In this document: piece by piece, positions 28,511-39,612 of the stretch
Layout: each line of letters opens with the position of its first letter
How positions within the stretch are numbered: the first letter of the stretch is position 1
Assembly: GCF_023161965.1 (NCBI RefSeq)
Contig: NZ_JALNTY010000001.1
Coordinates: 310,001-374,000, forward strand
DNA from: Anaerosoma tenue
GTDB lineage: Bacteria; Actinomycetota; Coriobacteriia; Anaerosomatales; Anaerosomataceae
DNA: 64,000 bases
Direction: 5' to 3'
Translations under genes and position numbers: made by a program
The notes under the pieces: model-generated
Told to the model about the DNA's origin: nothing
The model's database searches: none
The model's input: only the letters and a program-made list of their open reading frames with translations

Positions 28511-29560
28511 ATGAAGCGGCGACAGTCCACACAGGTGAACGTAGGCACGGTTCCGCTCGGCGGAGACGCCAACGTGAGCGTGCAGTCGATGACGAACACG
28601 GACACCGCCGACGCCGTGACCACACTGGCTCAGATCCGTGCGCTCGAGGCCGAGGGATGCGAGATCGTCCGGGTGGCGATACCCCGGGCCGACGCCCTCG
28701 AGGGTTTCGAGCGCATATGCGCCGAGAGTCCGTTGCCTGTGGTCGCCGACATCCACTTCGACCACCGTCTCGCCATCGAAGCCACGCACCGCGGAGCGGC
28801 GAAGCTGCGGATCAACCCCGGGAACATCGGCGACATGGCGCGTGTGGACGCCGTGATCGATACGGCGGGCGCGGCGGGCATCCCGATACGCATCGGTGTG
28901 AACGCCGGCAGCCTGGCACGGGAGTACCAGGATCTCGACATGCCTCTTGCCGAGAAGCTCGCCGCAAGCGCGGTCTCCTTCTGCGAGCACTTCGAGTCCC
29001 GCGGCTTCAGCGACATCGTCGTCTCCGCCAAGGCGTCCTCGGTGCTCACAACCATCGACACGTACCGGCTGCTCGCCGCACAGGTCCCATACCCGCTGCA
29101 TATCGGTGTGACCGAGGCGGGCACAGCGTTCTCCGGCACCATCAAGTCGGCCGTGGGTCTCGGCGTGCTCCTCGAAGAGGGGATCGGCGACACGCTGCGC
29201 GTGTCCCTCACCGCGCCCCCTGAAGAGGAGGTACGCGTGGCATGGGAGATCCTCGCCGCGCTCGATATCAGAAGGCGTGGCCCGGAGCTCGTGTCATGCC
29301 CCACCTGCGGGCGATGCCAGGTCGATCTCGTCCCGATCGCCTCCGAGGTCGACCGCCGTCTCCGCGCACTGGATGTGCCGATCAAGGTCGCCGTCATGGG
29401 GTGCGTGGTCAACGGCCCGGGAGAAGCTCGTGACGCCGATGTGGGTGTTGCGGCCGGCAAGGGTGTCGGACTCGTGTTCAGACACGGGGAGCCCGTCCGT
29501 AAGGTCCCAGAAGCCGAGATCGTCGATGCGCTCTTCGAGGAGATCGACTCGCTCGGCTGA
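28511..29560 (+). CDS. ispG: 4-hydroxy-3-methylbut-2-enyl diphosphate synthase IspG
   Basis: Iron-sulfur enzyme of the MEP pathway producing HMBPP. The 349 residues have a TIM-barrel part (about 1-245) and a C-terminal 4Fe-4S domain with C263, C266, C298 and E305 in MGCVVNGPGE. ATG 28511 lies three bases after the rseP stop. It completes a short dxr-rseP-ispG run. Confidence 0.97.
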   Translation: MKRRQSTQVNVGTVPLGGDANVSVQSMTNTDTADAVTTLAQIRALEAEGCEIVRVAIPRADALEGFERICAESPLPVVADIHFDHRLAIEATHRGAAKLRINPGNIGDMARVDAVIDTAGAAGIPIRIGVNAGSLAREYQDLDMPLAEKLAASAVSFCEHFESRGFSDIVVSAKASSVLTTIDTYRLLAAQVPYPLHIGVTEAGTAFSGTIKSAVGLGVLLEEGIGDTLRVSLTAPPEEEVRVAWEILAALDIRRRGPELVSCPTCGRCQVDLVPIASEVDRRLRALDVPIKVAVMGCVVNGPGEARDADVGVAAGKGVGLVFRHGEPVRKVPEAEIVDALFEEIDSLG

Positions 29561-29594
29561 GTGGTTACGCGTGGTCGCCGTCCCGCCGCTGCGG

Positions 29595-29600
29595 TATCCT
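29595..29600 (+). promoter_or_regulatory. Candidate -10 box before the small Rossmann gene
   Basis: TATCCT preceded by TGCGG, the same context (TGCGGTAT-CT) as the box before spoVS at 61489. It would give a leader of about 35 bases. The -35 region (TGGTCG, 17 bases upstream) is poor. Confidence 0.3.
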
Positions 29601-29641
29601 CCTGATACGTTCCGGGATGTCGTAGCCGTGAGGTGGGCGAT

Positions 29642-30034
29642 ATGAGCAGCCAGAAGGTACGCGTTGCGATCGTTGGCGGTGGCCGCACAGGCACACCATT
29701 GCTCGAGGCGCTTTCCCGGCTGCCGTACATCGAAGTGGTGGGGGTCGCCGACGCCGATCCCGACAGTCACGGCGCCCGCTTCGCTCAGGAGCACGACATC
29801 TTCTACACCGAGTACGCCAGCGTCCTCGGTGCCAAGTCAGGCGAGATCGACCTGATCATAGAGGTCAGCGGGGACCGGGCCGTGAAGCCCGAGCTCAAGG
29901 AGGCCTTCCGGGCCCAGGGCAACACCGATACGATCATCGTCCACGATCTCGTCGCCAGGCTCATCATGACGCTCGCTTCTGGCGAGGACGAGCTCGTCCC
30001 GAGTTTCCACCCCGACGACCGCGGGATCGGCTGA
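29642..30034 (+). CDS. Small stand-alone Rossmann-fold nucleotide-binding protein
   Basis: A 130-residue protein that is essentially one Rossmann domain. It begins VRVAIVGGGRTGTPLLEAL with a GGxGxxG-like loop (G12, G14, G17), and D37 at the end of the second strand suggests NAD rather than NADP. It resembles the N-terminal half of oxidoreductases (Gfo/Idh/MocA or homoserine dehydrogenase) but has no catalytic domain. Similar modules occur fused to signalling proteins in some bacteria (from memory, not checked). It could sense NAD redox state. ATG 29642 follows GAGGTGGG. It lies alone between ispG and proS; function unknown. Confidence 0.75.
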   Translation: MSSQKVRVAIVGGGRTGTPLLEALSRLPYIEVVGVADADPDSHGARFAQEHDIFYTEYASVLGAKSGEIDLIIEVSGDRAVKPELKEAFRAQGNTDTIIVHDLVARLIMTLASGEDELVPSFHPDDRGIG

Positions 30035-30101
30035 CGGGTCGACAGCTCTTGCTCCACCGCTCAGGACACGGATGTTCGACCATGTATGGACGAGGAGAAC
30101 A

Positions 30102-31829
30102 ATGACCGTCGCACTCAGGATGTCCCAACTCTATGCGCCCACCCTCAAAGAGGATCCCGTCGAGGCCGAGGTCGCATCGCATCGGCTCATGTTGCGCGCC
30201 GGGCTGATGAGACGAGCCGCCGCGGGCATCTACACCTTCCTCCCGCTCGGCTGGCGCTCCGTCCACAAGGTCCAGCGGATCGTCCGCGAGGAGATGGATG
30301 CGATCGGCAGCCAGGAGATGCTCATGCCGATCGTCCAACCCGCCGAGCTATGGCAGCAGTCAGGCCGTTGGGACGTATACGGGCCCGAGTTGGCGCGCCT
30401 CACCGACCGGCAGGGAAGAGAGTTCTGCCTCGGCCCCACGCATGAGGAGATCATCACCGCCACCGTCCGTGGCGAGTTGCGGTCGTACCGGCAGCTTCCG
30501 GTGTCCCTGTACCAGATCAACATGAAGTTCCGCGATGAGATCCGCCCGCGCTTCGGACTGCTCAGGGGACGCGAGTTCATCATGAAGGACGCGTACTCCT
30601 TCCACGCCACCCAGGAGTCCCTCAAGGAGCACTACGACGCCATGGCGCACGCTTACGGTCGTATCTGCGATCGGCTGGGGCTCGACTGGCGCCCGGTGGA
30701 GGCCGACTCCGGTCAGATCGGCGGCAAGGTGACCACCGAGTTCATGGCGCTCGCCGAGAGCGGGGAGGCGGGGCTCGTCTACTGTGAGTGCGGATGGGCC
30801 GCGAACGTCGAGGCTGCGTCAGCGGTTGTCCCGTACGAGGCGGCCGCGACATCCGCGCAACCGCTCGAGCGCGTCGCCACACCCGGCGTCCAGACCATCG
30901 CCGACCTCGCGGACTTCCTGGGCGTATCGGGCGCTCATACCGTCAAGACCATGGCGGCCACCACCGAGAACGGCAGGCTCGTGTTCCTGTGTGTGCCCGG
31001 TCACCGCGAGCTCAACGAACTCAAGGCCGCGGGCGTGGCCCCCGGTCTCGAGCTCCTTGACGATGACGGTTTCGCGCGCTTCGGCATCCACCGGGGCTTC
31101 CTCGGCCCCGTCGGCGCGCCTGAGGGCACGCTCGTCGTCGCTGACCGCACGCTGAAGGCGGAGCTCGCATGGACGGTGGGCGCCAACGAGCCCGACGTGC
31201 ACCTCACCGGAGCGATGCCCGGCCGCGACTTCGCTGTCGACGCATGGGCCGATCTCGTCGTGGCCGAGGCCGGCGACGGTTGCCCCGTGTGCGGTGAGAC
31301 GCTCCGGGCGGCACGCGGCATCGAGGTGTCGCAGGTCTTCCAGCTCGGCACCAAGTACTCGGAGTCGATGCACGCAACCTACACCGCGGAAGACGGCTCG
31401 GAGCAACCCTTCATCATGGGCTGCTACGGCGTGGGCATCACGCGATCGCTCGCAGCGGTCATCGAGCAGCACCATGACGAGCACGGCATCGTCTGGCCCG
31501 TCTCCGTGGCCCCTGCCGAGGTCGCGATCCTGCCGCTCCAGACCGGCGACGACCTCGTCGGCCCGGCCGCTGAGCGGATCTTCGCCGAGCTCGCCGATGC
31601 GGGCGTGGAGGTCGTCATCGACGACCGCGACGAGCGTGCAGGCGTCAAGTTCGCCGATGCCGATCTGATCGGCTGGCCGATGCAGGTGGTTGTAGGCAAG
31701 CGCGGTGTGGCCGAGGGTGTCGTGGAGCTCAAGACGCGGGCCACCGGTGAGCGGGTCACACTGCCGCTGGACCAGGCCGTATCGACCGTTGCCAGACTGG
31801 TAGCAGAAGCCCGCAGCGCCCTCGCGTAG
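30102..31829 (+). CDS. proS: Prolyl-tRNA synthetase (bacterial type with editing domain)
   Basis: Class II synthetase charging tRNA-Pro and, through an inserted editing domain, hydrolysing Ala-tRNA-Pro. The 575 residues include the class II core (GLMRRAAAGIYTFLPLGWR, then GPTHEE, RPRFGLLRGREFIMKDAYSF), an INS/YbaK-like insertion (about 225-390, with AHTVKTMA), motif 3 GCYGVGITRSLAA, and a C-terminal anticodon-binding domain from about 475. ATG 30102 has GAGGAG upstream; an in-frame ATG at 30120 gives the shorter MSQLYAPTLKE start. A terminator hairpin follows. Confidence 0.97.
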   Translation: MTVALRMSQLYAPTLKEDPVEAEVASHRLMLRAGLMRRAAAGIYTFLPLGWRSVHKVQRIVREEMDAIGSQEMLMPIVQPAELWQQSGRWDVYGPELARLTDRQGREFCLGPTHEEIITATVRGELRSYRQLPVSLYQINMKFRDEIRPRFGLLRGREFIMKDAYSFHATQESLKEHYDAMAHAYGRICDRLGLDWRPVEADSGQIGGKVTTEFMALAESGEAGLVYCECGWAANVEAASAVVPYEAAATSAQPLERVATPGVQTIADLADFLGVSGAHTVKTMAATTENGRLVFLCVPGHRELNELKAAGVAPGLELLDDDGFARFGIHRGFLGPVGAPEGTLVVADRTLKAELAWTVGANEPDVHLTGAMPGRDFAVDAWADLVVAEAGDGCPVCGETLRAARGIEVSQVFQLGTKYSESMHATYTAEDGSEQPFIMGCYGVGITRSLAAVIEQHHDEHGIVWPVSVAPAEVAILPLQTGDDLVGPAAERIFAELADAGVEVVIDDRDERAGVKFADADLIGWPMQVVVGKRGVAEGVVELKTRATGERVTLPLDQAVSTVARLVAEARSALA

Positions 31830-31867
31830 AGCTCGCGACAACGCCGCGTGACACAGGCGCCGCGCGC

Positions 31868-31902
31868 CGGTCACGGGATGCCTTTTCCAGCGCCCGTGAC
31901 CG
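31868..31902 (+). terminator. Stem-loop terminator after proS
   Basis: Perfect 10-bp inverted repeat (arms 31868-31877 and 31893-31902) with a 15-base loop containing TTTT, followed by TTTG. It lies 38 bases after the proS stop and directly before the -35 of the rimP promoter, so it separates the two transcription units. Confidence 0.65.
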
Positions 31903-31903
31903 T

Positions 31904-31931
31904 TTGCCGCATGTGCGTGCTGTGCTACAAT
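31904..31931 (+). promoter_or_regulatory. Promoter of the rimP-nusA-infB operon
   Basis: TTGCCG at 31904-31909 and TACAAT at 31926-31931 are separated by 16 bases, and TGC directly before the hexamer makes an extended -10. Transcription should start near 31938. This is the main promoter of the long translation operon that follows. Confidence 0.7.
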
Positions 31932-31958
31932 CCCGACGAACGACAAACGTCCCGTGTG

Positions 31959-31985
31959 AGAAGTGGGCTTACCCCCGCTTCTTTT
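31959..31985 (+). promoter_or_regulatory. Terminator-like attenuator in the rimP-nusA leader
   Basis: A 9-bp stem (31959-31967 with 31974-31982, one G-T pair) closed by a six-base loop is followed directly by TTT, then GTTCT. It starts only about 20 bases after the predicted transcription start and ends before the rimP ribosome binding site at 31997-32004. The operon encodes NusA, so feedback by NusA at this hairpin is a reasonable inference. No competing antiterminator was identified. Confidence 0.55.
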
Positions 31986-32007
31986 GTTCTGGAAGGAAGG
32001 AGGTCGA

Positions 32008-32499
32008 GTGCCCATGGTGCTTGCTGACGGACTCATAGCGGCGCTCGAGCCTCGCGCGCGGGAGCACGGTCTCGAACTGGTGACCGTTGAAGTCATCGGC
32101 GGCGGTAAACACCGTACGGTGCGGGTCTTCCTCGACAGAGAAGGCGGCATCGATATCGACGCCATCGCCGACGCCAACCCCTGGATATCCGAGGCCCTCG
32201 ACGCCATGCCGCAGCTCTCCGGAGCGTTCACCCTCGAGGTGTCGTCTCCGGGGATCGAGCGCCCGCTGCGCACACGGGAGCACTTCGAGCGCTTCACGGG
32301 CGAGAAGGTGTCGGTCCAGACGCATCGTCCTATCGACGGACGTTCGCGGTTCACAGGCACGCTCGTCGGATTCGACGGCGATGAGGTCGTCATCCAGGCC
32401 GACGACAGGGAACTCCGCGTCCCGTTCGATGGGATCGAACGGGCACGTTTGAAAGCCGACTTCGGTACGGCGACCGAAAGGGACGGGAAGAACAGATGA
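32008..32499 (+). CDS. rimP: Ribosome maturation factor RimP
   Basis: 30S assembly factor needed for early maturation. The 163 residues contain the RimP N-terminal domain (GLELVTVEVIGGGKHRTVRV, then SGAFTLEVSSPGIERPL when read in parts) and an SH3-like C-terminal domain (FTGTLVGFDGDEVVIQ). GTG 32008 and ATG 32014 are both possible after the AAGGAGGT site at 31997-32004. The gene heads the rimP-nusA-rnpM-infB-rbfA operon and its stop overlaps the nusA ATG. Confidence 0.95.
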   Translation: MPMVLADGLIAALEPRAREHGLELVTVEVIGGGKHRTVRVFLDREGGIDIDAIADANPWISEALDAMPQLSGAFTLEVSSPGIERPLRTREHFERFTGEKVSVQTHRPIDGRSRFTGTLVGFDGDEVVIQADDRELRVPFDGIERARLKADFGTATERDGKNR

Positions 32500-33638
32500 G
32501 CTCCGAGCTGATGGACGCATTGCGTGAACTCGCACGCGAGAAGAACATCGACGAGACGGTCATGCTCGAGCGTCTTGAGGAACAACTCGCCGTCACCTAC
32601 AAGCGGATCCTCGACTCGGACAATGACTGCTCGGTGACGATCGACCGCGAGAGCGGGCGTATCCACGTCTACGAACTCGTCCCTGTGGGCGGTACCGAGG
32701 AAGAGCCCGTGTTCGAAGCGCGTGACGTCACGCCTTCGGATATCTCCCGCTATGCCGCCACTGCGGCGAAGCAGGTGATCACGCAGTCGATCCGCGAGGC
32801 CGAACGCGAGCAGATCTTCGAGGAGTACGCCGACCGGATCGGTGACAGCATCACAGGTACGGTCCAGCAGTCCGACTCCCGGTACACGCTCGTCAAGATC
32901 CGCGAAGGGGTCGAGGCGCTGTTGCCGCATGCGGAGCAGCCCCCCAACGAGCGCTACGAGCACAACCAGCGTCTGAAGGCGCTCATCATCGATGTCCGGA
33001 AGACCTCCAACGAGCCGTCGATCGTCGTCTCGCGTACGCACCCCAATCTGCTGAAGCGGCTCTTCGAGCTCGAGGTCCCGGAGATCTACGACGGCATCGT
33101 CGAGATCAAGAGCGTCGCACGCGAGCCAGGCATGCGTTCCAAGATCGCCGTGTCATCGCGCGAGCCCGGCCTCGACCCGGTAGGCGCTTGCGTCGGCCCC
33201 AAGGGGAGTCGCGTGCGCATGGTCGTCGCCGAGTTGCGCGGCGAGCGCATCGACGTGGTCCCGTGGTCTGAGGATCCGGCCACCTTCGTCGGCAACGCAC
33301 TCTCACCGGCCAAGGTTGCCCGTGTGGTCGTCTCCGACGACACCCACACGGCCACTGTGATCGTCCCCGACGACCAACTCTCGCTCGCCATCGGCAAGGA
33401 AGGGCAGAACGCCCGGCTGGCCGCCAAGCTCACCGGCTGGCGGATCGACATCAAGAGTCTCGGCCAGGCCGTCTCGACCGGGCTTGCAGAGGCGGTCACC
33501 GGCGGCGACCTCGACGGCGATGAGGGCGACGGCCGCTGCATCGCGGTGACGAGCACCGGCATCCGGTGCCGTAACCAGGCACGGCCTGGCAGCCGGTACT
33601 GTGGCGTGCATGAGAAGGAGGCCGCGGACGAGTCGTGA
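32496..33638 (+). CDS. nusA: Transcription termination/antitermination factor NusA with Cys/His tail
   Basis: RNA polymerase-associated factor controlling pausing, termination and rRNA antitermination. The 380 residues include the N-terminal polymerase-binding domain (1-115), S1 (about 118-185), KH1 with GPKGSR at 234-239 and KH2 with GKEGQN at 300-305. After KH2 an acidic linker leads to a tail with C348, C358, C369 and H372 (Cx9Cx10CxxH), spaced like a small zinc-binding motif. This tail is not part of canonical NusA. ATG 32496 overlaps the rimP stop, and the rnpM GTG overlaps its stop. Confidence 0.95.
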   Translation: MSSELMDALRELAREKNIDETVMLERLEEQLAVTYKRILDSDNDCSVTIDRESGRIHVYELVPVGGTEEEPVFEARDVTPSDISRYAATAAKQVITQSIREAEREQIFEEYADRIGDSITGTVQQSDSRYTLVKIREGVEALLPHAEQPPNERYEHNQRLKALIIDVRKTSNEPSIVVSRTHPNLLKRLFELEVPEIYDGIVEIKSVAREPGMRSKIAVSSREPGLDPVGACVGPKGSRVRMVVAELRGERIDVVPWSEDPATFVGNALSPAKVARVVVSDDTHTATVIVPDDQLSLAIGKEGQNARLAAKLTGWRIDIKSLGQAVSTGLAEAVTGGDLDGDEGDGRCIAVTSTGIRCRNQARPGSRYCGVHEKEAADES

Positions 33639-33936
33639 GTCACCGCGCAACCCCACAACGGACGTGCGTCGCGTGTCGGCGCGTGGACGACAAGCGTGCC
33701 TTCGTGCGCCTGGTGCGCGACGGTGATGGTGAAGTACACGTGGATCCCACGGGCAAGGCGCCGGGACGCGGTGCGTCCGTGTGCCCTATGATCGCCTGTT
33801 TCGAGTCCGCGGTATCCGGTAGGAGGCTCACATCCGCGCTCCGGGTGAGTCTCGTCGAAGAGGACGTGGAGCGCCTAAGACATGAATTCGAGGACGTGCT
33901 CCAGGACCGTGGGGCCTCCGCTTCGAGAACTGGACG

Positions 33937-33940
<4 letters not shown>
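33635..33940 (+). CDS. rnpM: RNase P modulator RnpM (YlxR, DUF448)
   Basis: Small basic RNA-binding protein; in Firmicutes YlxR/RnpM binds RNase P RNA and modulates its activity. The 101 residues carry the family's TCVACR motif (C11, C14), DPTGKAPGRGASVC and a C-terminal helical part. The GTG at 33635 overlaps the nusA stop, and the infB start in turn overlaps its stop. The nusA-ylxR-infB order is highly conserved. Confidence 0.9.
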
Positions 33941-36384
<2,444 letters not shown>

Positions 36385-36388
36385 GCTG

Positions 36389-36760
36389 ATGAAGAGCACT
36401 CCGCGCACACGCAGACTCGGCGAGAGCGTCCGTGAGGCCCTCGCCGAGGTCCTTCGAGACGACGTCGCAGACCCGCGGCTCGACTTCGCCACGATCACGT
36501 CCGTGGAGGTGTCGGCCGACCTGAACCTCGCCAACGTGTATGTCACCACGCACGGTGGCGATGAGGAGTACGAAGCGCTGCTCGAGGGTCTCCGCTCGGC
36601 GGATAAGCGCATCCGCGCCGGTCTGGCCCGGCGGGTCCAGATGCGGGTGATCCCCGAACTGCGCTACCTTCTCGACACGACGCTCGACCAGAGCATGCGG
36701 ATCACCGAGGCGCTCAAGAACGTGCCTCCCACCATGCGCCAGGATGAGGACGGCTCGTGA
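36389..36760 (+). CDS. rbfA: Ribosome-binding factor A
   Basis: Cold-shock-linked 30S assembly factor. The 123 residues form the KH-like RbfA fold: RRLGESVREALAEVLRDDVADPR, then VEVSADLNLANVYVT and RYLLDTTLDQSMRI, each a family landmark. The gene begins four bases after infB and its stop overlaps the nrnA GTG. Confidence 0.95.
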   Translation: MKSTPRTRRLGESVREALAEVLRDDVADPRLDFATITSVEVSADLNLANVYVTTHGGDEEYEALLEGLRSADKRIRAGLARRVQMRVIPELRYLLDTTLDQSMRITEALKNVPPTMRQDEDGS

Positions 36761-37731
36761 CGCTGCCGGACGCATTCTCCCAGGCCGCCCGGGCTCTCCG
36801 TGAGGCGGACAGCGTGCTCATCGGTGCGCACGTCGACCCAGACGGCGACGCCGTGGGGTCGGCCCTCGGCCTGATGTTCGTACTTGAGAGCGCGGGTATC
36901 GACTCTGCACCCGTACTGCCCACCAACGACCCGCTGCCATCGACGTACGCGTTCCTTCCGGGGGCGGACCGGTTCATCCTGGCCCAGGACGCGGCGGCGC
37001 CGGACGTCTTCGTTGCGCTCGACAGCCCCGATCCACGGCGCCTCGTGCTGGCCGAGCCGCTTGCAAGGGCCGCCCGTACCCTGATCATGATCGACCACCA
37101 TCCCGATGCGACCCCCGGTGATGCCATAGCCGTTCTCGACCCCGAGGCCGCAGCCACCGGATGCCTCGTATGGGAGCTCGCACGTCACCTCGGCGTGGAG
37201 CCCGACTCGCGCACCGCCACCTGTCTGTACGCGGCGCTGCTCACCGACACCGGTCGCTTCAGCTACTCCAACACCTCCGCGAAGACGTTCCGGGTGGCTG
37301 CCGAGATGGTGGCTGCCGGCGCCGTCCCCAACGACATCTACTCGGCCATCTACGAGAACCGGTCCGCTGGAGCACAGGCCTTGCTGTCGCGCGCCCTCGG
37401 CCGTATCACCTTCGCCAACGGCGGTCGCGTCGCGTACTCCTGGGTCCGCGACGCGGACTTCGTGGAGACCGGAGCACGTCCCGCCGAGGGTGAGAACCTT
37501 ATCGATCACGTGCGGGCGCTCGGCGGCGTCGAAGCGGTCTTCCTGGTGAAGGTCAACGGCGATGGCAAGTCACGCGTGAGTCTCCGCGCGAAAGACTCCG
37601 CCGACGTCGGCTCGGCAGCGCGTGAGCTCGGCGGGGGAGGGCACCGCGCTGCGGCGGGAGTGACGCTTCCCGGTGGGCTCGACGATGCGCTCGCGGCGGT
37701 GCTTCCGCTTCTTCCCGGAGGTCGCGACTGA
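36757..37731 (+). CDS. nrnA: DHH/DHHA1 phosphoesterase NrnA (nanoRNase / pAp phosphatase)
   Basis: Degrades 2-5 nt oligoribonucleotides and, in several species, dephosphorylates pAp. The 324 residues have the DHH domain with HVDPDGDAVGS (H25, D27, D31), D89 and the DHH triplet at 113-115, and a DHHA1 domain ending GGGHRAAAG. It also fits the c-di-AMP/pApA-degrading relatives. GTG 36757 overlaps the rbfA stop and the truB ATG overlaps its end. The rbfA-nrnA-truB order is common in Gram-positive bacteria. Confidence 0.93.
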   Translation: MTLPDAFSQAARALREADSVLIGAHVDPDGDAVGSALGLMFVLESAGIDSAPVLPTNDPLPSTYAFLPGADRFILAQDAAAPDVFVALDSPDPRRLVLAEPLARAARTLIMIDHHPDATPGDAIAVLDPEAAATGCLVWELARHLGVEPDSRTATCLYAALLTDTGRFSYSNTSAKTFRVAAEMVAAGAVPNDIYSAIYENRSAGAQALLSRALGRITFANGGRVAYSWVRDADFVETGARPAEGENLIDHVRALGGVEAVFLVKVNGDGKSRVSLRAKDSADVGSAARELGGGGHRAAAGVTLPGGLDDALAAVLPLLPGGRD

Positions 37732-38648
37732 TGGCACGCCGGGGGGCGACCGGTCTCTCTGGGGTGCTGGTCATCGACAAACCGGCGGGCTGCACCAGCC
37801 ACGATGTCGTTGCCCGGCTCAGGAAGGCGACAGGGGAGAAGCGTATCGGCCACGCGGGGACCCTCGATCCGATGGCCACCGGAGTCCTCATCGTGCTCGT
37901 CGGCTCCGCAACACGTTTGGCGCGCTACCTATCGGTCGATCGCAAGTCATATCTGGCGCATATCGAGTTCGGCACCGCCACGGACACCCTCGATGCGGAT
38001 GGCGACGTGGTGTCATCCAGCCCGGTCCCGCCATCGGTGCTCGATGCTCTCGAGGCCGAGCGGATCCTTGCCACCTTCCTCGGTCCTCAGACACAGATAC
38101 CCCCCGCCTTCTCCGCGATCAAGCGGCAGGGGGTGCCGGCGTACCGGCTTGCCCGTGACGGGGCGGACGTCACTATGGAGCCGCGTGAGATAGAGGTGTA
38201 CGAAGCGGCGCTGTCGGCCATCGATCCTTCCGGGCTCACGTGGCAGGTGCGGTTCTCCGTCTCCAAGGGGACCTACATCCGCTCTCTCGCACGCGACATC
38301 GGGGCCGTCGCAGGTACGGATGCGCACCTGTCGGCGCTTCGGAGGACGCATGCGGGCACCCTCGGCCTTGAGCACGCCGTCACGTTGGAGGATGCCTGCG
38401 CCGCCGCGTCGGACGGGCGGCTGCCGTCGCTGTTCGTCGACCCGCTCCCGGCGCTCGGCTTCCCGCACACCACCGGCGACCCCGCATCCGTCCGCACGGG
38501 GCGTGCGCTGCCCGCGCCTGCAGGTCTCGCGCCCGGCACCGGTGACCGCGTCTCGATCGTCGTCGATGGCCGCCTCGGCGCGGTCTACCGCCTCAGCGGC
38601 TCCTCGCTAGTACCGGAGACCGTGTTCGTTCCGGAGGTCGCACGATGA
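37731..38648 (+). CDS. truB: tRNA pseudouridine-55 synthase TruB
   Basis: Makes pseudouridine 55 in the T-loop of tRNA. The 305 residues contain GVLVIDKPAGCTSHD, the catalytic D46 in GHAGTLDPMATGVL, and SKGTYIRSLARDIG; a C-terminal PUA-like domain follows from about 235. ATG 37731 overlaps the nrnA stop, and the ribF ATG overlaps its own. Confidence 0.96.
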   Translation: MARRGATGLSGVLVIDKPAGCTSHDVVARLRKATGEKRIGHAGTLDPMATGVLIVLVGSATRLARYLSVDRKSYLAHIEFGTATDTLDADGDVVSSSPVPPSVLDALEAERILATFLGPQTQIPPAFSAIKRQGVPAYRLARDGADVTMEPREIEVYEAALSAIDPSGLTWQVRFSVSKGTYIRSLARDIGAVAGTDAHLSALRRTHAGTLGLEHAVTLEDACAAASDGRLPSLFVDPLPALGFPHTTGDPASVRTGRALPAPAGLAPGTGDRVSIVVDGRLGAVYRLSGSSLVPETVFVPEVAR

Positions 38649-39571
38649 CAGAGGTCGTGTGGCACCGGACCGAACACGGACACGTCGGTGAGACCGCAGT
38701 GGCGCTCGGCGTCTTCGATGGTGTGCACATCGGCCACCAGACACTCATTCGCGATGCCGTGGAGGCCGCCCATGACGAGGGTCTGTCGTGCTGTGTCGTC
38801 ACCTTCGACCGGGACCCCGACCAGGTCGTGACGCCGCGCCGTGCGGCGCCTCAGCTGACAACGCTAGAAGACAAGCTCGCCCTCATAGCCGAGCTCGGTC
38901 CGGACGTCGTCCTCGTCGTACCGTTCGACTCGACCCTCGCGGCGGTGTCACCCGAATCGTTCATCGACGACGTGCTCATGCGGATGCTGACTCCACGCAT
39001 CGTGATCGTAGGAGAGGACTTCCGTTTCGGCGCACGGGCCGCCGGAGACGTCTCCACGCTCAGGGCCTGCGGTGTGAGGGACGGCTTCGAGGTCATCGCT
39101 CACGAACTGGTGATGCGCGATGGCGCCCCGGTGACGTCCACACGCATACGCGGGCTCGTGGCCGCCGGCGATGTCGCGTCCGCCGCCGCTCTGCTGGGAC
39201 GGCCTCACCGTCTCTCCGGTGTGGTCGTCGGGGGACGCTCAAGGGGTCGACGCCTGGGCGCTCCGACGGCAAACCTCTCCTTCGATGACCGGATGGCGCT
39301 GCCGGGTCCCGGCGTCTATGCCGCACGGGTGCGCCACGGCACGGACGCCTACCGCGCCGCGGTCTCGATCGGACTGCCGCCGACGTTCACGGATGCCACC
39401 TCGCGGTTCGAGGCCCACCTCCTGGACTTCGACGGCGACCTGTACGGCGCCGCGCTCGTGGTCGAGTTCATCGAGCGGATCGGGGAGCACCGGCGCTATG
39501 CGAGCGAGGACCAGCTTGCGCTCGCGATCAGCGACTTCGTCGCGCAGGTACGTCGCCACGTCGGACTCTGA
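38645..39571 (+). CDS. ribF: Bifunctional riboflavin kinase / FAD synthetase RibF
   Basis: Converts riboflavin to FMN and FAD. The 308 residues have the adenylyltransferase domain (about 1-175) with GVFDGVHIGHQ (H28, H31) and TRIRGLV, and the kinase domain (about 185-305) with GRRLGAPTANLS and GVYAARV. The truB-ribF-rpsO order is common. ATG 38645 overlaps the truB stop. The gene supplies cofactors for FabK, TrmFO and other flavoproteins here. Confidence 0.96.
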   Translation: MTEVVWHRTEHGHVGETAVALGVFDGVHIGHQTLIRDAVEAAHDEGLSCCVVTFDRDPDQVVTPRRAAPQLTTLEDKLALIAELGPDVVLVVPFDSTLAAVSPESFIDDVLMRMLTPRIVIVGEDFRFGARAAGDVSTLRACGVRDGFEVIAHELVMRDGAPVTSTRIRGLVAAGDVASAAALLGRPHRLSGVVVGGRSRGRRLGAPTANLSFDDRMALPGPGVYAARVRHGTDAYRAAVSIGLPPTFTDATSRFEAHLLDFDGDLYGAALVVEFIERIGEHRRYASEDQLALAISDFVAQVRRHVGL

Positions 39572-39612
39572 CGTCTGACGTCCCGCACGTTGGCGCCGCC
39601 CGGCACCGTGTG

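Noticed and set aside
30819-33041. A 740-codon open frame on the minus strand across proS, rimP and nusA
   Set aside because: It is antisense to three well-conserved genes, crosses their boundaries and has no recognisable domain. Long antisense frames are expected in high-GC DNA.
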